38,614 nucleotides of DNA from Candidatus Roizmanbacteria bacterium GW2011_GWC2_34_23 (GCA_000990305.1 LBPR01000013.1:1-38614), one strand, 5' to 3'. Shown: positions 1-9,556, counted from the stretch's first letter. Notes: generated from the letters alone by a model not told the origin. A program made the numbers and translations.

Positions 1-447
1 AAATACTTTAATCAATTAAAGTCTTTAGCTAAAAATGATTCTTCGATTATATTTGAAACTAACGTTTCTCTTGATAAACTTGATAAACTTTATAAACTTT
101 CTAACTATTTCTGGCATTTTACTGGACTCGGCATTGATGAAAATGAACATCCTGAAATGGTTGAACACTTTGGTATTACCCCCCTTGAAGCTATTGCCTC
201 TGGTTGCTTGACATTTTGTTACTCTGCCGGCGGACCTAAGGAGTTAATAATCGATGGCGAAAACGGATTTCTATTTTCTGATATTGATGGATTGATTGAT
301 AAAATGATTGAGATTAACAATGATAATATTAAAAAAGAAAAAATTATCAATAACGGAAAACAATTTGTAAAAGAAAATTTTTCGTATGAGGTTTTCCGTT
401 CTAAAGTAACAGAATTATTTAGGGTCAGACCTTCTACGAAGGACTGA
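1..447 (+). CDS. Glycosyltransferase group 1 / GT4-like, C-terminal part (5' end outside window)
   Basis: Frame 1 open from base 1; 'HPEMVEHFGITPLEAIASGCLTFCYSAGGPKELIIDGENGFLF' resembles the GT-B C-terminal EAxAxG...GGxxExI motif; TGA at 445-447. Confidence 0.8.
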   Translation, partial: KYFNQLKSLAKNDSSIIFETNVSLDKLDKLYKLSNYFWHFTGLGIDENEHPEMVEHFGITPLEAIASGCLTFCYSAGGPKELIIDGENGFLFSDIDGLIDKMIEINNDNIKKEKIINNGKQFVKENFSYEVFRSKVTELFRVRPSTKD

Positions 448-450
448 CCC
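422..450. repeat. Palindromic element GGGTCAG-A-CCTT-CTACG-AAGG-A-CTGACCC
   Basis: Inverted arms visible; lies at the GT4/GT2 junction and contains the TGA stop. Confidence 0.85.
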
Positions 451-1284
451 ATCATCATCCCCGTCTACAAAAACTACGAGATGTTCTTCAAATACTTAGA
501 AATTAATAAAAAATATTTCGATGGTTGTGAAGTAATTATGATGAACGATTACCCGCTGGAAAACATAACGGAACAAGTAAAAAAAATTTGTCCTGAAGTA
601 ATTATTGTTAATAATAAAAAAAATCTTGGTTTTGCCGGTAATGTTAATAAGGGTGTTTTAAAAGCAACAAGAGATTATGTTTTTCTCATGAACTCCGATG
701 TAGTTCTAATAGATAATTCTTTTTTAACTGCTTTGAAACACTTTGAGCGAAATGATGATCTATTCGCGATCGGTTTTGCCCAGATCGAAAAAGATGAAAA
801 AATCGTCGGCGCCAACCGTGCATATTTTAGTAACGGGCTGATTAACCATTCTTCTCTATTCCCTAATCCCTATTCCCTAACCCCTATCTTCTGGGCCGAA
901 GGCGGTTCCTCTATTTTTAGAAGAAAACTATTTGTTGATTTAGGATTACTTGACGAACTTTATAATCCTTTTTATTGGGAAGATATCGATCTTTCCTACA
1001 GGGCTTGGAAAGCCGGATATAAGGTTTTATACGACCCGAATATTAAAGTCGAACATCATCATGAATCAACAATAATCGCTTTCCGTAATCAATTAATTTT
1101 CCAGTGGAAAAATATGACTGACCAAGATTTAATTATGAAACATTTGTTAAATATTCCCAAGTTTATTTTTATCCCTGGATTTTTTGATGCCCTTATAAGA
1201 TTGCCTAATATTTTACAAGTAAGAAAAAAAACAGTAAAATTATTCAAGAAAACAGACAAAGAAATATTGAGTCTGTTTAGTTAA
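451..1284 (+). CDS. Family 2 glycosyltransferase (start codon uncertain; open from 448)
   Basis: The ORF-track ATG at 481 truncates the conserved N-terminus; upstream codons in the same frame read IIIPVYKNYE, followed by NNKKNLGFAGNVNKGV, DVVL and WAEGGSSIFRRKLF...FYWEDIDLSYR, typical of GT2. Confidence 0.85.
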   Translation: MIIPVYKNYEMFFKYLEINKKYFDGCEVIMMNDYPLENITEQVKKICPEVIIVNNKKNLGFAGNVNKGVLKATRDYVFLMNSDVVLIDNSFLTALKHFERNDDLFAIGFAQIEKDEKIVGANRAYFSNGLINHSSLFPNPYSLTPIFWAEGGSSIFRRKLFVDLGLLDELYNPFYWEDIDLSYRAWKAGYKVLYDPNIKVEHHHESTIIAFRNQLIFQWKNMTDQDLIMKHLLNIPKFIFIPGFFDALIRLPNILQVRKKTVKLFKKTDKEILSLFS

Positions 1285-1352
1285 AAGCGAAGATAACAAA
1301 TTTTTTTCGGTTTGATGTTTTCCGATAAAAAATTTTGTTATCAAGCTTTTAT
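1282..1352. repeat. About 70-bp imperfect hairpin element, copy 1
   Basis: AAAAGCGAAGATAACAAATTTTTT...AAAATTTTGTTATCAAGCTTTT; similar to 37436-37506. Confidence 0.75.
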
Positions 1353-2901
1353 AATTTCTCTCCTTTCTGTTGGTCTATTCCTTTACAAGATGAACATCTC
1401 TCCTCCTGCTTTAAACGCCGACGAAGCCACTAATGCCTACGATGCTTACTCAATCTTAAAAACAGGTCGCGATCAGTACGGAAATTTTATGCCGTTAAGG
1501 TTTAAATCATTCGGCGATTACAAACTCCCTCTTTTAACCTATTTTGCTATTCCTTTTATTAAGATATTTGGGTTAACCGAAACAGGTGTTAGAATGGTTA
1601 ACTTTCCTTTTGTTCTATTATTTCCACTAATTATATTTTTATTAACTCAAGAATTGTTTGACAAAAAAAACGTTTCCTTATTGGCATCTTTCCTTTCAGC
1701 CTTCGCTCCTGGACTGCAGCTCCTTGGTCGCCAGGCCCATGAGGGATATATGACGGTATTTTTTCTTACACTCGTTTTCTATTTTTTTCTTAAATTAATT
1801 AAAAAACAAAATATTCTTAATTATTTTTTGTTTTTTATCACCTTACTCATCAGTTTGTTTGGTTATCATTTTTCCCGCCTTTGGGCTGGACTATATTTTT
1901 TGCTATTTCTATTTTATATATTAAAAAAAATACTATCTAAATGGTCGATTTTTGTTTTTATCTTGGTCATCTTGCTTTTTGGAACTACAGATTTAATTTA
2001 TAAACCAACTCGAATTAAAAATCTATTATTTTTTAATAACCTTGGCTTTTCCTTAAAAATTAATGAACTGAGGTCTGAAGGTGGAAGTCGTTTAGTTTAT
2101 AATAAATTAACGGTTGGACTAAAAGATTTATCGTTTGAATACCTAAAATATTTTTCTCCACAATTTTTAGTGATTAATGGTGACGGAAATTCTCGTTTTG
2201 GATTTCCGGGGATATCTCCAATAACAGCTTTTGAATATATTTTTATTTTTATTGGGCTTTATTTTTTATTCAAGAACAAAGAAAAATGGCGTTATCTAAT
2301 CCTATTAATATTTCTTTTTTCACCCCTTTCTGCCTCCCTTTCTTGGAATGGTGAATCGATTACTCGTTCGATTTTTATTTTTATTCCAATTTTTATAATT
2401 TCAGCTTACGGAGTTATTAATTTTGTTAATAAAAAATATATATTCTATTTGTTTCTTGTTCCTTGTTTCTTGTTTTTTAATTTTTATTCATGGGATTTCT
2501 ATTTTAATCATTATCCAAAAAGAGCCATAGTTCTTCACAGTTGGCAAGCCGGCTATAAAGAATTAGCTGATTATATTAAAGTTAATTACAATAATTATGA
2601 TAAATTTTATATCACTAGGAAAAATGGTCAACCATATATTTTTCTACTTTTTTATCTTCAATACTCACCTGACAAATATCAAAAAGAATCATCTTTATCA
2701 ATGCCCGACGAATATGGTTTTGGTCAGGTAGAAAAGTTTGATAAATTTATTTTTGATCTACCAACAAAAGAAGAAAATAATTCTGTAGTCGTCGGGTTTC
2801 CCGACGATTTTCCCAATACAAACAAATCGAATTTAAAAGAAATAAAAGTGGGCACGGAAACAATTTTCTATATAAAAGAAACCGCAACGACTACATTATA
2901 A
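1315..2901 (+). CDS. Polytopic membrane glycosyltransferase, GT39/ArnT-like
   Basis: Many TM segments; N-terminal 'PPALNADEATNAYDAYSILKTGRDQYGNFMPLRFKSFGDYKLPL' is typical of GT39/PMT-like proteins. Confidence 0.7.
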   Translation: MFSDKKFCYQAFIISLLSVGLFLYKMNISPPALNADEATNAYDAYSILKTGRDQYGNFMPLRFKSFGDYKLPLLTYFAIPFIKIFGLTETGVRMVNFPFVLLFPLIIFLLTQELFDKKNVSLLASFLSAFAPGLQLLGRQAHEGYMTVFFLTLVFYFFLKLIKKQNILNYFLFFITLLISLFGYHFSRLWAGLYFLLFLFYILKKILSKWSIFVFILVILLFGTTDLIYKPTRIKNLLFFNNLGFSLKINELRSEGGSRLVYNKLTVGLKDLSFEYLKYFSPQFLVINGDGNSRFGFPGISPITAFEYIFIFIGLYFLFKNKEKWRYLILLIFLFSPLSASLSWNGESITRSIFIFIPIFIISAYGVINFVNKKYIFYLFLVPCFLFFNFYSWDFYFNHYPKRAIVLHSWQAGYKELADYIKVNYNNYDKFYITRKNGQPYIFLLFYLQYSPDKYQKESSLSMPDEYGFGQVEKFDKFIFDLPTKEENNSVVVGFPDDFPNTNKSNLKEIKVGTETIFYIKETATTTL

Positions 2902-3491
2902 AAAGCATGAATTAAAATGGGGACTGTTAAACTTTTTCTTTGAATCATTATTAATCCTGTTACCATACTTAAAAGCAGATCGGCAAAAAGTATTGGCACG
3001 TGGAGAAAAAAGAATAATATACTAGCAAAGAAAGCCGAGGAATAAGCATTTTTTGATTCTTCATAAAGTCGTTTGAGTACAAAACCACGGGAAAGAATTT
3101 CTTCGGTAATTCCGGTTGCCAATGCTGTCAAGACAATTAATCCAAATTGGTTTAAACTTGGAAAATGACCAAATAGACCAACTTTTTTAAATCTCAGATA
3201 AACAGAAATTAAAGCCGTTAATAAAAGGATTAAACCCACCCCAAAACTAATAAAAAATTCTTTTATAAAACTTTTAAAGTTTTTATTGATAAATAAACTA
3301 GAAAGAATTTCTTTTTTTTCGACCGATCTGATATAAACTAAAACCGGCAACACAAAAACTAAGGGCTTGGCAATAAATTCGTCAAACCATTCCGGAAGTT
3401 TAAAATAAGTCCTATAAATACTCCAAACAATAAGGATTACTGCCCAAAGATTTAAAGCTTTCTGAGTAGGAGTTACTTTTTTGTCTTTCAT
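2868..3491 (-). CDS. CPBP family intramembrane metalloprotease
   Basis: TM-rich; EExxxR-type motif 'TEEILSRGFVLKRL' plus 'FFLHVPI' and 'LIHAFYN' motifs. Confidence 0.85.
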   Translation of the reverse strand: MKDKKVTPTQKALNLWAVILIVWSIYRTYFKLPEWFDEFIAKPLVFVLPVLVYIRSVEKKEILSSLFINKNFKSFIKEFFISFGVGLILLLTALISVYLRFKKVGLFGHFPSLNQFGLIVLTALATGITEEILSRGFVLKRLYEESKNAYSSAFFASILFFFLHVPILFADLLLSMVTGLIMIQRKSLTVPILIHAFYNVVVAVSFI

Positions 3492-3498
3492 AAAACTA

Positions 3499-4590
3499 TT
3501 ATTCCAGAAAATCTTTTAGTTTTCTCGCTCTGGTTGGGTGTTTGAGTTTGCGAATTGCTTTGGCTTCAATCTGACGAATTCTTTCCCGAGTTACTTTAAA
3601 CTCTTTTCCAACCTCCTCAAGTGTTTTTGGTTTTCCATCTTCCAAACCAAAACGCATTACTAATACTTTTTTTTCTCGTGGAGACAACGTTTCTAAAACT
3701 GTATTCAAGGCATCCTTCAAAAGTTCTCTCGACACTTTATCATACAAAGATGGTTGATTAGTATCCGCAACAAATTGTTCTAAAGTCGCCTCTTTATCAT
3801 CGCCAATTGGAGTAGATAGTGACCTTGGCTGTTGGGAAATTTTCATCAAATTTTCTATTTCCGGAACCGTCATAAGCATTTCTTTTGCAGTTTCTTTAAC
3901 AAGTGGTTCTCGCCCCAGTTTTTGTGTTAATCGTCTTTGGGTTTTATAAAAACGGTTAATGTGATCAACCATGTGAACCGGAATTCTAATTGTCCTTGAC
4001 TGATCGGCAATCGCTCTCGTGATTGCCTGTCTAATCCACCACGTGGCATATGTAGAAAATTTATATCCACGTCGCCAGTCATATTTTTCTACTCCACGAA
4101 TTAATCCTTTATTTCCTTCCTGAATTAAATCTAAAAATGATAGTCTTCTGCCTAAGTATTTTTTGGCAATTGAAACAACCAGTCGAAGATTGGCTTTTGT
4201 TAATTTATCCTTGGCCTCTTTATCACCTTTTTCATATTTTTTTGCCAGATCAATTTCATCGGCAAATTTAAGCAATGGAGTTTTTCCAATTTCCTTTAAA
4301 TACATTTTTATCGGATCAAGTGATTCACCGTGTTTGAGAACTACCAAATGTTCCAACTCTTTTTCAATTTCCTCAACCGTTTTTTGCGATTCGCTTTCTT
4401 CACGGGTTGAAATTGTTTCAAAGATATCAATCCCCATTTTTAAAGCGTCATCAAAAAAACCATCTACTTCTTTAATGTGTTTTTCCGGGTTAGGGAGAAC
4501 TAATAAGATATCGTCCTGGACTAAAAATCCATCTTCTTCTCCTTGGCTGATTAATTCTTTTAAAGATCTTGGTAAGTGATGTTTTATCAT
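3499..4590 (-). CDS. rpoD: RNA polymerase primary sigma factor
   Basis: [109 protein letters not shown]. Confidence 0.97.
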   Translation of the reverse strand: MIKHHLPRSLKELISQGEEDGFLVQDDILLVLPNPEKHIKEVDGFFDDALKMGIDIFETISTREESESQKTVEEIEKELEHLVVLKHGESLDPIKMYLKEIGKTPLLKFADEIDLAKKYEKGDKEAKDKLTKANLRLVVSIAKKYLGRRLSFLDLIQEGNKGLIRGVEKYDWRRGYKFSTYATWWIRQAITRAIADQSRTIRIPVHMVDHINRFYKTQRRLTQKLGREPLVKETAKEMLMTVPEIENLMKISQQPRSLSTPIGDDKEATLEQFVADTNQPSLYDKVSRELLKDALNTVLETLSPREKKVLVMRFGLEDGKPKTLEEVGKEFKVTRERIRQIEAKAIRKLKHPTRARKLKDFLE

Positions 4591-4600
4591 AAGATGTTTA

Positions 4601-4641
4601 TGCCGCGAAGCTATTAAATAATATTTAATAGCGAAGTGGCA
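4601..4641. repeat. Palindrome of CCGCGAAG...CGAAGTGG type, dnaG-rpoD intergenic
   Basis: TGCCGCGAAG-CTATTAAATA-A-TATTTAATAG-CGAAGTGGCA. Confidence 0.75.
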
Positions 4642-4649
4642 CTTCTATT

Positions 4650-6419
4650 CTATAAAGAAATTAGCTTTTTTTCTACCTCTTTTAAATTTTGCGAAATTTC
4701 TACTAATTGTTTTTTATTTTCCAAACTCTCTTCTTCTCTAAGAATTTTCTTTATTTCGCGCTTAAAATAGTATTTTTTTATTTCGTGGATTAGCCTGTCC
4801 AAACTTTCATTTGATAGATTATGATCGGTCGACGCAAACAAAAATATTTCATCAAATACCGGCTGAAGTTCGTCGGATAAGTTCTGACCAAATTGATTAA
4901 TATTAACCTTTTTGTTTTTTTCAATTTCCTCAAAAAATAAACGGCTGATCTTTTCGTAGGAAGGATGTAAAAAATATTCCGGCTTTAAAATTTCAAAAAC
5001 ATTGCGATAAATATTATTTGGATCTTCGCTTTGGAACAGGACACTTAGAACATATTTGTCAATTGTTAATTCTCGACTATCTTCAACTGGCTTGTTGTAT
5101 TTAATTTTATTTAACGATAGTTGTTTCTTTTTTCTTTTTAATTGAAATATTAAATTTTCAATAGTATTTTCGGAAACCTCAAGAATACTGGCTAATTTTT
5201 TCATATAAAAAGTTCGAACAATCGGATTGGAAATTTTTTCAATCATCGGAATTATTTCTTCGCCAATTTTTTTCTTGGCAAAAGCTGATTCTTCAGGATA
5301 ATTTTTTTGGGCCGTTTCAATCAAAAAATCATAGATCGGTATCGGTTTGGCAATTAACTTTTTAAATTTATCCGGATATTTCTTTAGAGCTTCGTCGGGA
5401 TCTTTGGCAAAATCAATTACGACGACTCTTATTTCGAAATCAAATTTTTCCGCCTCATCAATTCCCCGTTTAATTGATTCGAGACCGGCCGCATCAGCAT
5501 CCATCATTAAAGTAATTTTATCGGTATAACGTTTAAGCAGTTTTAATTGTTCATTAGTCAAAGCCGTTCCTTTGACGGCAACAAAATTTGAGTATCCGTG
5601 CTGATATGGCGTAATCATGTCAAGCTCGCCCTCAACAATAAAAACATTCTTTTGTTTTTTTATTTCTTCAAGGGCCAAATTAATCCCAAAAAGACATTCT
5701 CTTTTATGATAAATTGGCGTTTCCGGGGTATTGATATATTTTGCTTCTTTTTCACTACCCTCTAAAATTCTTCCGGAAAAACCAAGAACATTGCTTCGAC
5801 TGTCTTTTAATGGAAACATTAGACGGCCGCGAAACCGATCGTAATAACTACCTCTTTCACTCTTTACCAGTAAACCATTTTCCAACATTTCCTCTTCTTC
5901 ATACTTCTTTTTTTTCAAAAATAATTTCAAAGAGTCCCAGGAAGAGGGCGAATACCCAAGTTCAAATTTATCAATAATTGATTGGTTTAGAAGTCTGTTT
6001 TTTAAATATTGCCCGGCTTTTTTTCCAAAATTGGTTTTGTTGAGAATATAATGAAAAAATTCGCTAGCCAACTGATTCATCCCCAAATATCTTTCTTTTT
6101 TCTGCCAGATCTTATCTTCAAAGCTAATTTTATTTAATGTTAGTTTGACTCCAGTCTTTTTAGCCAACTCTTTTAAAGCCTCAATAAAAGTAATATTTTC
6201 CCATTTCATTAAAAACTTAATCGCGTCCCCACCCTCTCCACAAGCGCCAAAACAATGCCAGATACCGCGATCGGGAGAGACGACGAATGAAGGGCTTTTT
6301 TCCTGATGAAAAGGACAAACGGCTTTAAAATTACGACCGGCTTTTTTTAAAGTAATAAAACTGCCAATAAACTCAACAATATCAATTTTCCTTTTAATTT
6401 CCTCGATCTGGTTTTCCAT
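4650..6419 (-). CDS. dnaG: DNA primase
   Basis: CHC2 zinc finger 'CPFHQEKSPSFVVSPDRGIWHCFGACGEGGD', Toprim 'FIVEGELDMI', 'LMMDADAAGLESIKRG'. Confidence 0.97.
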   Translation of the reverse strand: MENQIEEIKRKIDIVEFIGSFITLKKAGRNFKAVCPFHQEKSPSFVVSPDRGIWHCFGACGEGGDAIKFLMKWENITFIEALKELAKKTGVKLTLNKISFEDKIWQKKERYLGMNQLASEFFHYILNKTNFGKKAGQYLKNRLLNQSIIDKFELGYSPSSWDSLKLFLKKKKYEEEEMLENGLLVKSERGSYYDRFRGRLMFPLKDSRSNVLGFSGRILEGSEKEAKYINTPETPIYHKRECLFGINLALEEIKKQKNVFIVEGELDMITPYQHGYSNFVAVKGTALTNEQLKLLKRYTDKITLMMDADAAGLESIKRGIDEAEKFDFEIRVVVIDFAKDPDEALKKYPDKFKKLIAKPIPIYDFLIETAQKNYPEESAFAKKKIGEEIIPMIEKISNPIVRTFYMKKLASILEVSENTIENLIFQLKRKKKQLSLNKIKYNKPVEDSRELTIDKYVLSVLFQSEDPNNIYRNVFEILKPEYFLHPSYEKISRLFFEEIEKNKKVNINQFGQNLSDELQPVFDEIFLFASTDHNLSNESLDRLIHEIKKYYFKREIKKILREEESLENKKQLVEISQNLKEVEKKLISL

Positions 6420-6496
6420 CAACTCTATTCTATCACTTAGAGCCTAAAAACGCCTATTGATATTTGATATTTAATCTTCTATATTGTATCTATAAT

Positions 6497-7933
6497 ATGA
6501 TCTATCTTTATTTAGACAAAAACACTATCAAGCTTCTCTATCTGAAAAAAACCCTTCTCGGCCAGCAGGAAACCCTTTATAATCAAAAAACTTATGAATC
6601 TGACTTAATTGATAAGGGAAAAATAATAAACGTCGATCTGTTAGCTTCGGCTATCAAAGAAGTAATTTCTTCATCCAATAAACCGGTGGCGGATAATCAA
6701 ATTAGTCTTATTCTTCCTCAAGAATTTTTTAGTTTTTTCCGTACCACTGTTCCCTCTGACATCGCTGCATCGGCCCTTAATTCTTTTATCTCTGATAAGG
6801 CCCGTTCAATTTTACCAGTCGATAACACTGATTTGGCCAGCGATTACTTTGTCCAGGAATCGGAGAATGAAAAAGTTGTCACTTATTTTGGCATTAATCA
6901 GGAAACGCTTCTTAGTATTAAACAGGCTCTTACTTTAATCGATTTTAAAATCATTTCTATCATTCCTGATACGATGGCTTATTTTAAATTATTTGAAAAA
7001 ACTCTGCGGAAAGAAAAGAAAGAGACGATTTTATACGCTGAATTGGGAAAAGATATTTTAAGCGGTTATTTGTTTGATTCTTGCGGGCTGATTGATGATA
7101 AAAAAATATTAATTAAATATTCCGAAGAAGATAAAATAGCCGATATTCTAAAAACAAAGATTGACGAAATCGTGACTAATAAGAAAAAAATTAACCGGAT
7201 TATTATTTCCGGGGAAAAATCTGACACTATCCGCCAGGATACTTTTACCAAATCAGTCGGTGTCTGGACTAATCCTTTAAAGCGCATCGTTCCAACTTTT
7301 TATGAAAGTTATTTGAAAATGTTAATTCCTAAAGATGGAAAAGCTTTTCCAATTTTGACCTACGATGTTTGTTTTGGCGCTTTTATATTATCTGAAGAGA
7401 ATAAAAGCTTTTCTCTTTTAAAAAAGAATAATTTATACAGAAATAAAGTTTCGATGCCAAAACTTAAAATGCCAAAAAAAGAGGTCTTTCTTTTTGTTGG
7501 TTCTTTTGTTATTTCTTTTTTACTTTTTGTCTTAATTTCTAAATTTGGGAATAATTTTAAACTGCCGAACTTTTTGGCTAGAAAAAATATTGTTACTATA
7601 ACGCCAACCGAAACTCCTCCATCTCCAACCCCAACCCCAAACTTTAAAAAGGAAGAGGTTAAGATAAAGATTTTAAATGGTTCTGGCGTTAAAGGAAAAG
7701 CAACTGAAATAAAAGAAATTCTTCGAAAAAAAGGTTATGTAGAAATCCTTACTGATAACGCTGATAATTTTGATTACACAGTTACTGAAATTCAAGTAAA
7801 AAATGATAAAAAACAGTTGGGAGAAATGATGAAAAATGATTTAAAAGATTATATAACTTCACCTAAAATCACAGTCTTAGATGATAAAGAAGCATCTGAT
7901 CTTGTTTTAATCTTCGCCGCCGACTTCAAATAA
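6497..7933 (+). CDS. PilM-like (actin-fold-like) N-terminus, one TM helix and a LytR_C-like C-terminal domain
   Basis: N-terminal MIYLYLDKNTIKLLYLK... resembles PilM-like proteins; TM 'VFLFVGSFVISFLLFVLIS'; C-terminal 'VKIKILNGSGVKGKATEIKEILRKKGY' resembles LytR_C. Start moved to ATG 6497. Confidence 0.6.
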   Translation: MIYLYLDKNTIKLLYLKKTLLGQQETLYNQKTYESDLIDKGKIINVDLLASAIKEVISSSNKPVADNQISLILPQEFFSFFRTTVPSDIAASALNSFISDKARSILPVDNTDLASDYFVQESENEKVVTYFGINQETLLSIKQALTLIDFKIISIIPDTMAYFKLFEKTLRKEKKETILYAELGKDILSGYLFDSCGLIDDKKILIKYSEEDKIADILKTKIDEIVTNKKKINRIIISGEKSDTIRQDTFTKSVGVWTNPLKRIVPTFYESYLKMLIPKDGKAFPILTYDVCFGAFILSEENKSFSLLKKNNLYRNKVSMPKLKMPKKEVFLFVGSFVISFLLFVLISKFGNNFKLPNFLARKNIVTITPTETPPSPTPTPNFKKEEVKIKILNGSGVKGKATEIKEILRKKGYVEILTDNADNFDYTVTEIQVKNDKKQLGEMMKNDLKDYITSPKITVLDDKEASDLVLIFAADFK

Positions 7934-7959
7934 GTGATTCTTGAGGTATAATTGTTTTC

Positions 7960-8968
7960 ATGGAAATAGATACTAAGAAATAAATATAAGGCAATATTAA
8001 GCAGGGCCGATCTTGGCGGGAAAAAAGAAGAGTTAAAAACTTTGGAAAAACAGAGTTATGAATCGTCTTTTTGGAGCGACCCAAAACAGGCCGGTGAAAC
8101 AATGAAAAAAATTACCGATCTTAAAAAAGAGATAGAAGATCTGGAAATGATCGAGCTACTACTCAAAGAAGGCCAATTGGAAGATGCGGAAAAATTAATA
8201 AATAAATATGAAGTTCTTCTCTTTCTCTCCGGACCTTATGACAAAGGAGGGGCCGTTTTCTCAATTCATGCCGGCCAGGGCGGAACTGAAGCTATGGACT
8301 GGTCATCTATGCTCTTTCGAATGTACACCCGTTACTTTGAAAGGAAGGGTTGGCGATTTGAAGAGTTTGATCGAGTCGTTGGAGAAGAAGCCGGAATCAA
8401 AAGTTCAATTATCAACATCTACGGAAAATTTGCTTACGGTCATTTAAAAGCTGAAGCTGGAGTGCATCGTTTAGTTCGTCAGTCCCCTTTTAATGCTGAT
8501 AAGCTCAGGCAAACTTCATTTTCGTTAGTTGAAGTTTTACCAATGATCGAAGATAAAGAAATTAGCGTTCGTGATGATGAAATTGATTGGGAATTTTATA
8601 GATCGGGCGGTCATGGAGGTCAAAATGTCAACAAAGTCTCAACTGCTGTTCGCTTAACTCATAAGCCGTCAGGAATAATAATAACTTGTCAAACGGAAAG
8701 AGATCAAGGTAAAAATAGAGACAGTGCAATGAAAATTTTAAGGGCAAAATTGTGGAAGTTAGAGCAAGAAAAAAAGGCTAAGACTATTGCCGGTTTTAAA
8801 ACTGAAACAATGGCTTCCTGGGGACACCAGATCAGGTCATATGTTTTGCATCCTTATAAATTAATAAAAGACTTGCGTACTGACTACGAAGAAACTCAGA
8901 CTGATAAGGTGCTTGATGGAGAGTTGGATGGATATATCGAAGCCTACCTAAAGCAAGTCAAAAGTTAA
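7960..8968 (+). CDS. prfB: Peptide chain release factor 2, probably needs a +1 frameshift near 7978-7982
   Basis: RF2/PrfB body with GGQ motif '[14 protein letters not shown]', FWSDPKQA and [16 protein letters not shown]. Frame 2 coding-like sequence starts about 7982 ([18 protein letters not shown]) with no ATG/GTG in frame; ATG 7960 is in frame 1 and stops at TAA 7981-7983. Confidence 0.9.
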
Positions 8969-9021
8969 AAACAAATTAATGATTGTTAAATTGTTCCATG
9001 GTTCCATTGTTAAAACAACAA

Positions 9022-9041
9022 CCTGCCTGCCGGCAGGCAGG
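9022..9041. repeat. Perfect 20-bp GC-rich palindrome CCTGCCTGCCGGCAGGCAGG within a larger inverted repeat (8989-9067)
   Basis: Self-complementary; flanking arms AATTGTTCCATGGTTCCATTGTT and AACAATGAAGCAATCAAACAATT are imperfectly complementary (18 of 23). Confidence 0.85.
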
Positions 9042-9116
9042 TCGAACAATGAAGCAATCAAACAATTGATTTTTTACTTTTGATTTTTTTTCTAAAAGTT
9101 GCTATTCTAATCCTAT

Positions 9117-9554
9117 ATGGAAAATAATGACTTGATTCATACTTTGGAAACGGAGGATGTTAAAGGAATGTCTTACATTTCTTTTTTTACTATGATAGCA
9201 GTTGCCGTTGTTATTGGTACTGTTTTTGGCTTTGGCTTTTCCCGTTTTAATAAAAAAACTACAATAAATAATAACGGAAATGAAGTAAAAAATACGGCTC
9301 AATCGGCCGGCATTGTTGACAAAAAAACTTTTAAAGATAGTGTTGAAGGAATACTCCGGGAGGGAGGAATAGATGGTGAAGGCAACTTTCATATAGAGCG
9401 TCCCGGTGGAGTCTCACAAAATGCCTATCTGACTTCCAGCACGGTTGATTTATCTGGTTATATTGGTAAAAAAGTCAAGGTCTGGGGGCAAACTTTTTCA
9501 GGCCAAAAAGCCGGATGGTTGATGGACGTGGGACTGGTGGAAATAGAAAAATAA
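9117..9554 (+). CDS. Hypothetical single-TM protein
   Basis: TM 'FFTMIAVAVVIGTVFGFGF' followed by a small extracytoplasmic domain; precedes ftsE. Confidence 0.65.
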   Translation: MENNDLIHTLETEDVKGMSYISFFTMIAVAVVIGTVFGFGFSRFNKKTTINNNGNEVKNTAQSAGIVDKKTFKDSVEGILREGGIDGEGNFHIERPGGVSQNAYLTSSTVDLSGYIGKKVKVWGQTFSGQKAGWLMDVGLVEIEK

Positions 9555-9556
9555 AA

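Noticed and set aside
445-447. TGA recoding (as in Gracilibacteria/Absconditabacteria) to fuse the two glycosyltransferases
   Set aside because: TGA serves as a normal stop elsewhere in the window (ftsE, clpC, the UMP kinase gene), and prfB is present to read it.
219-458. Antisense ORF opposite the glycosyltransferase (and other short ORFs antisense to or nested in core genes, e.g. 4163-4579, 21821-22123, 27909-28340)
   Set aside because: They overlap well-recognised genes, show no domain motifs and are expected by chance in this composition.
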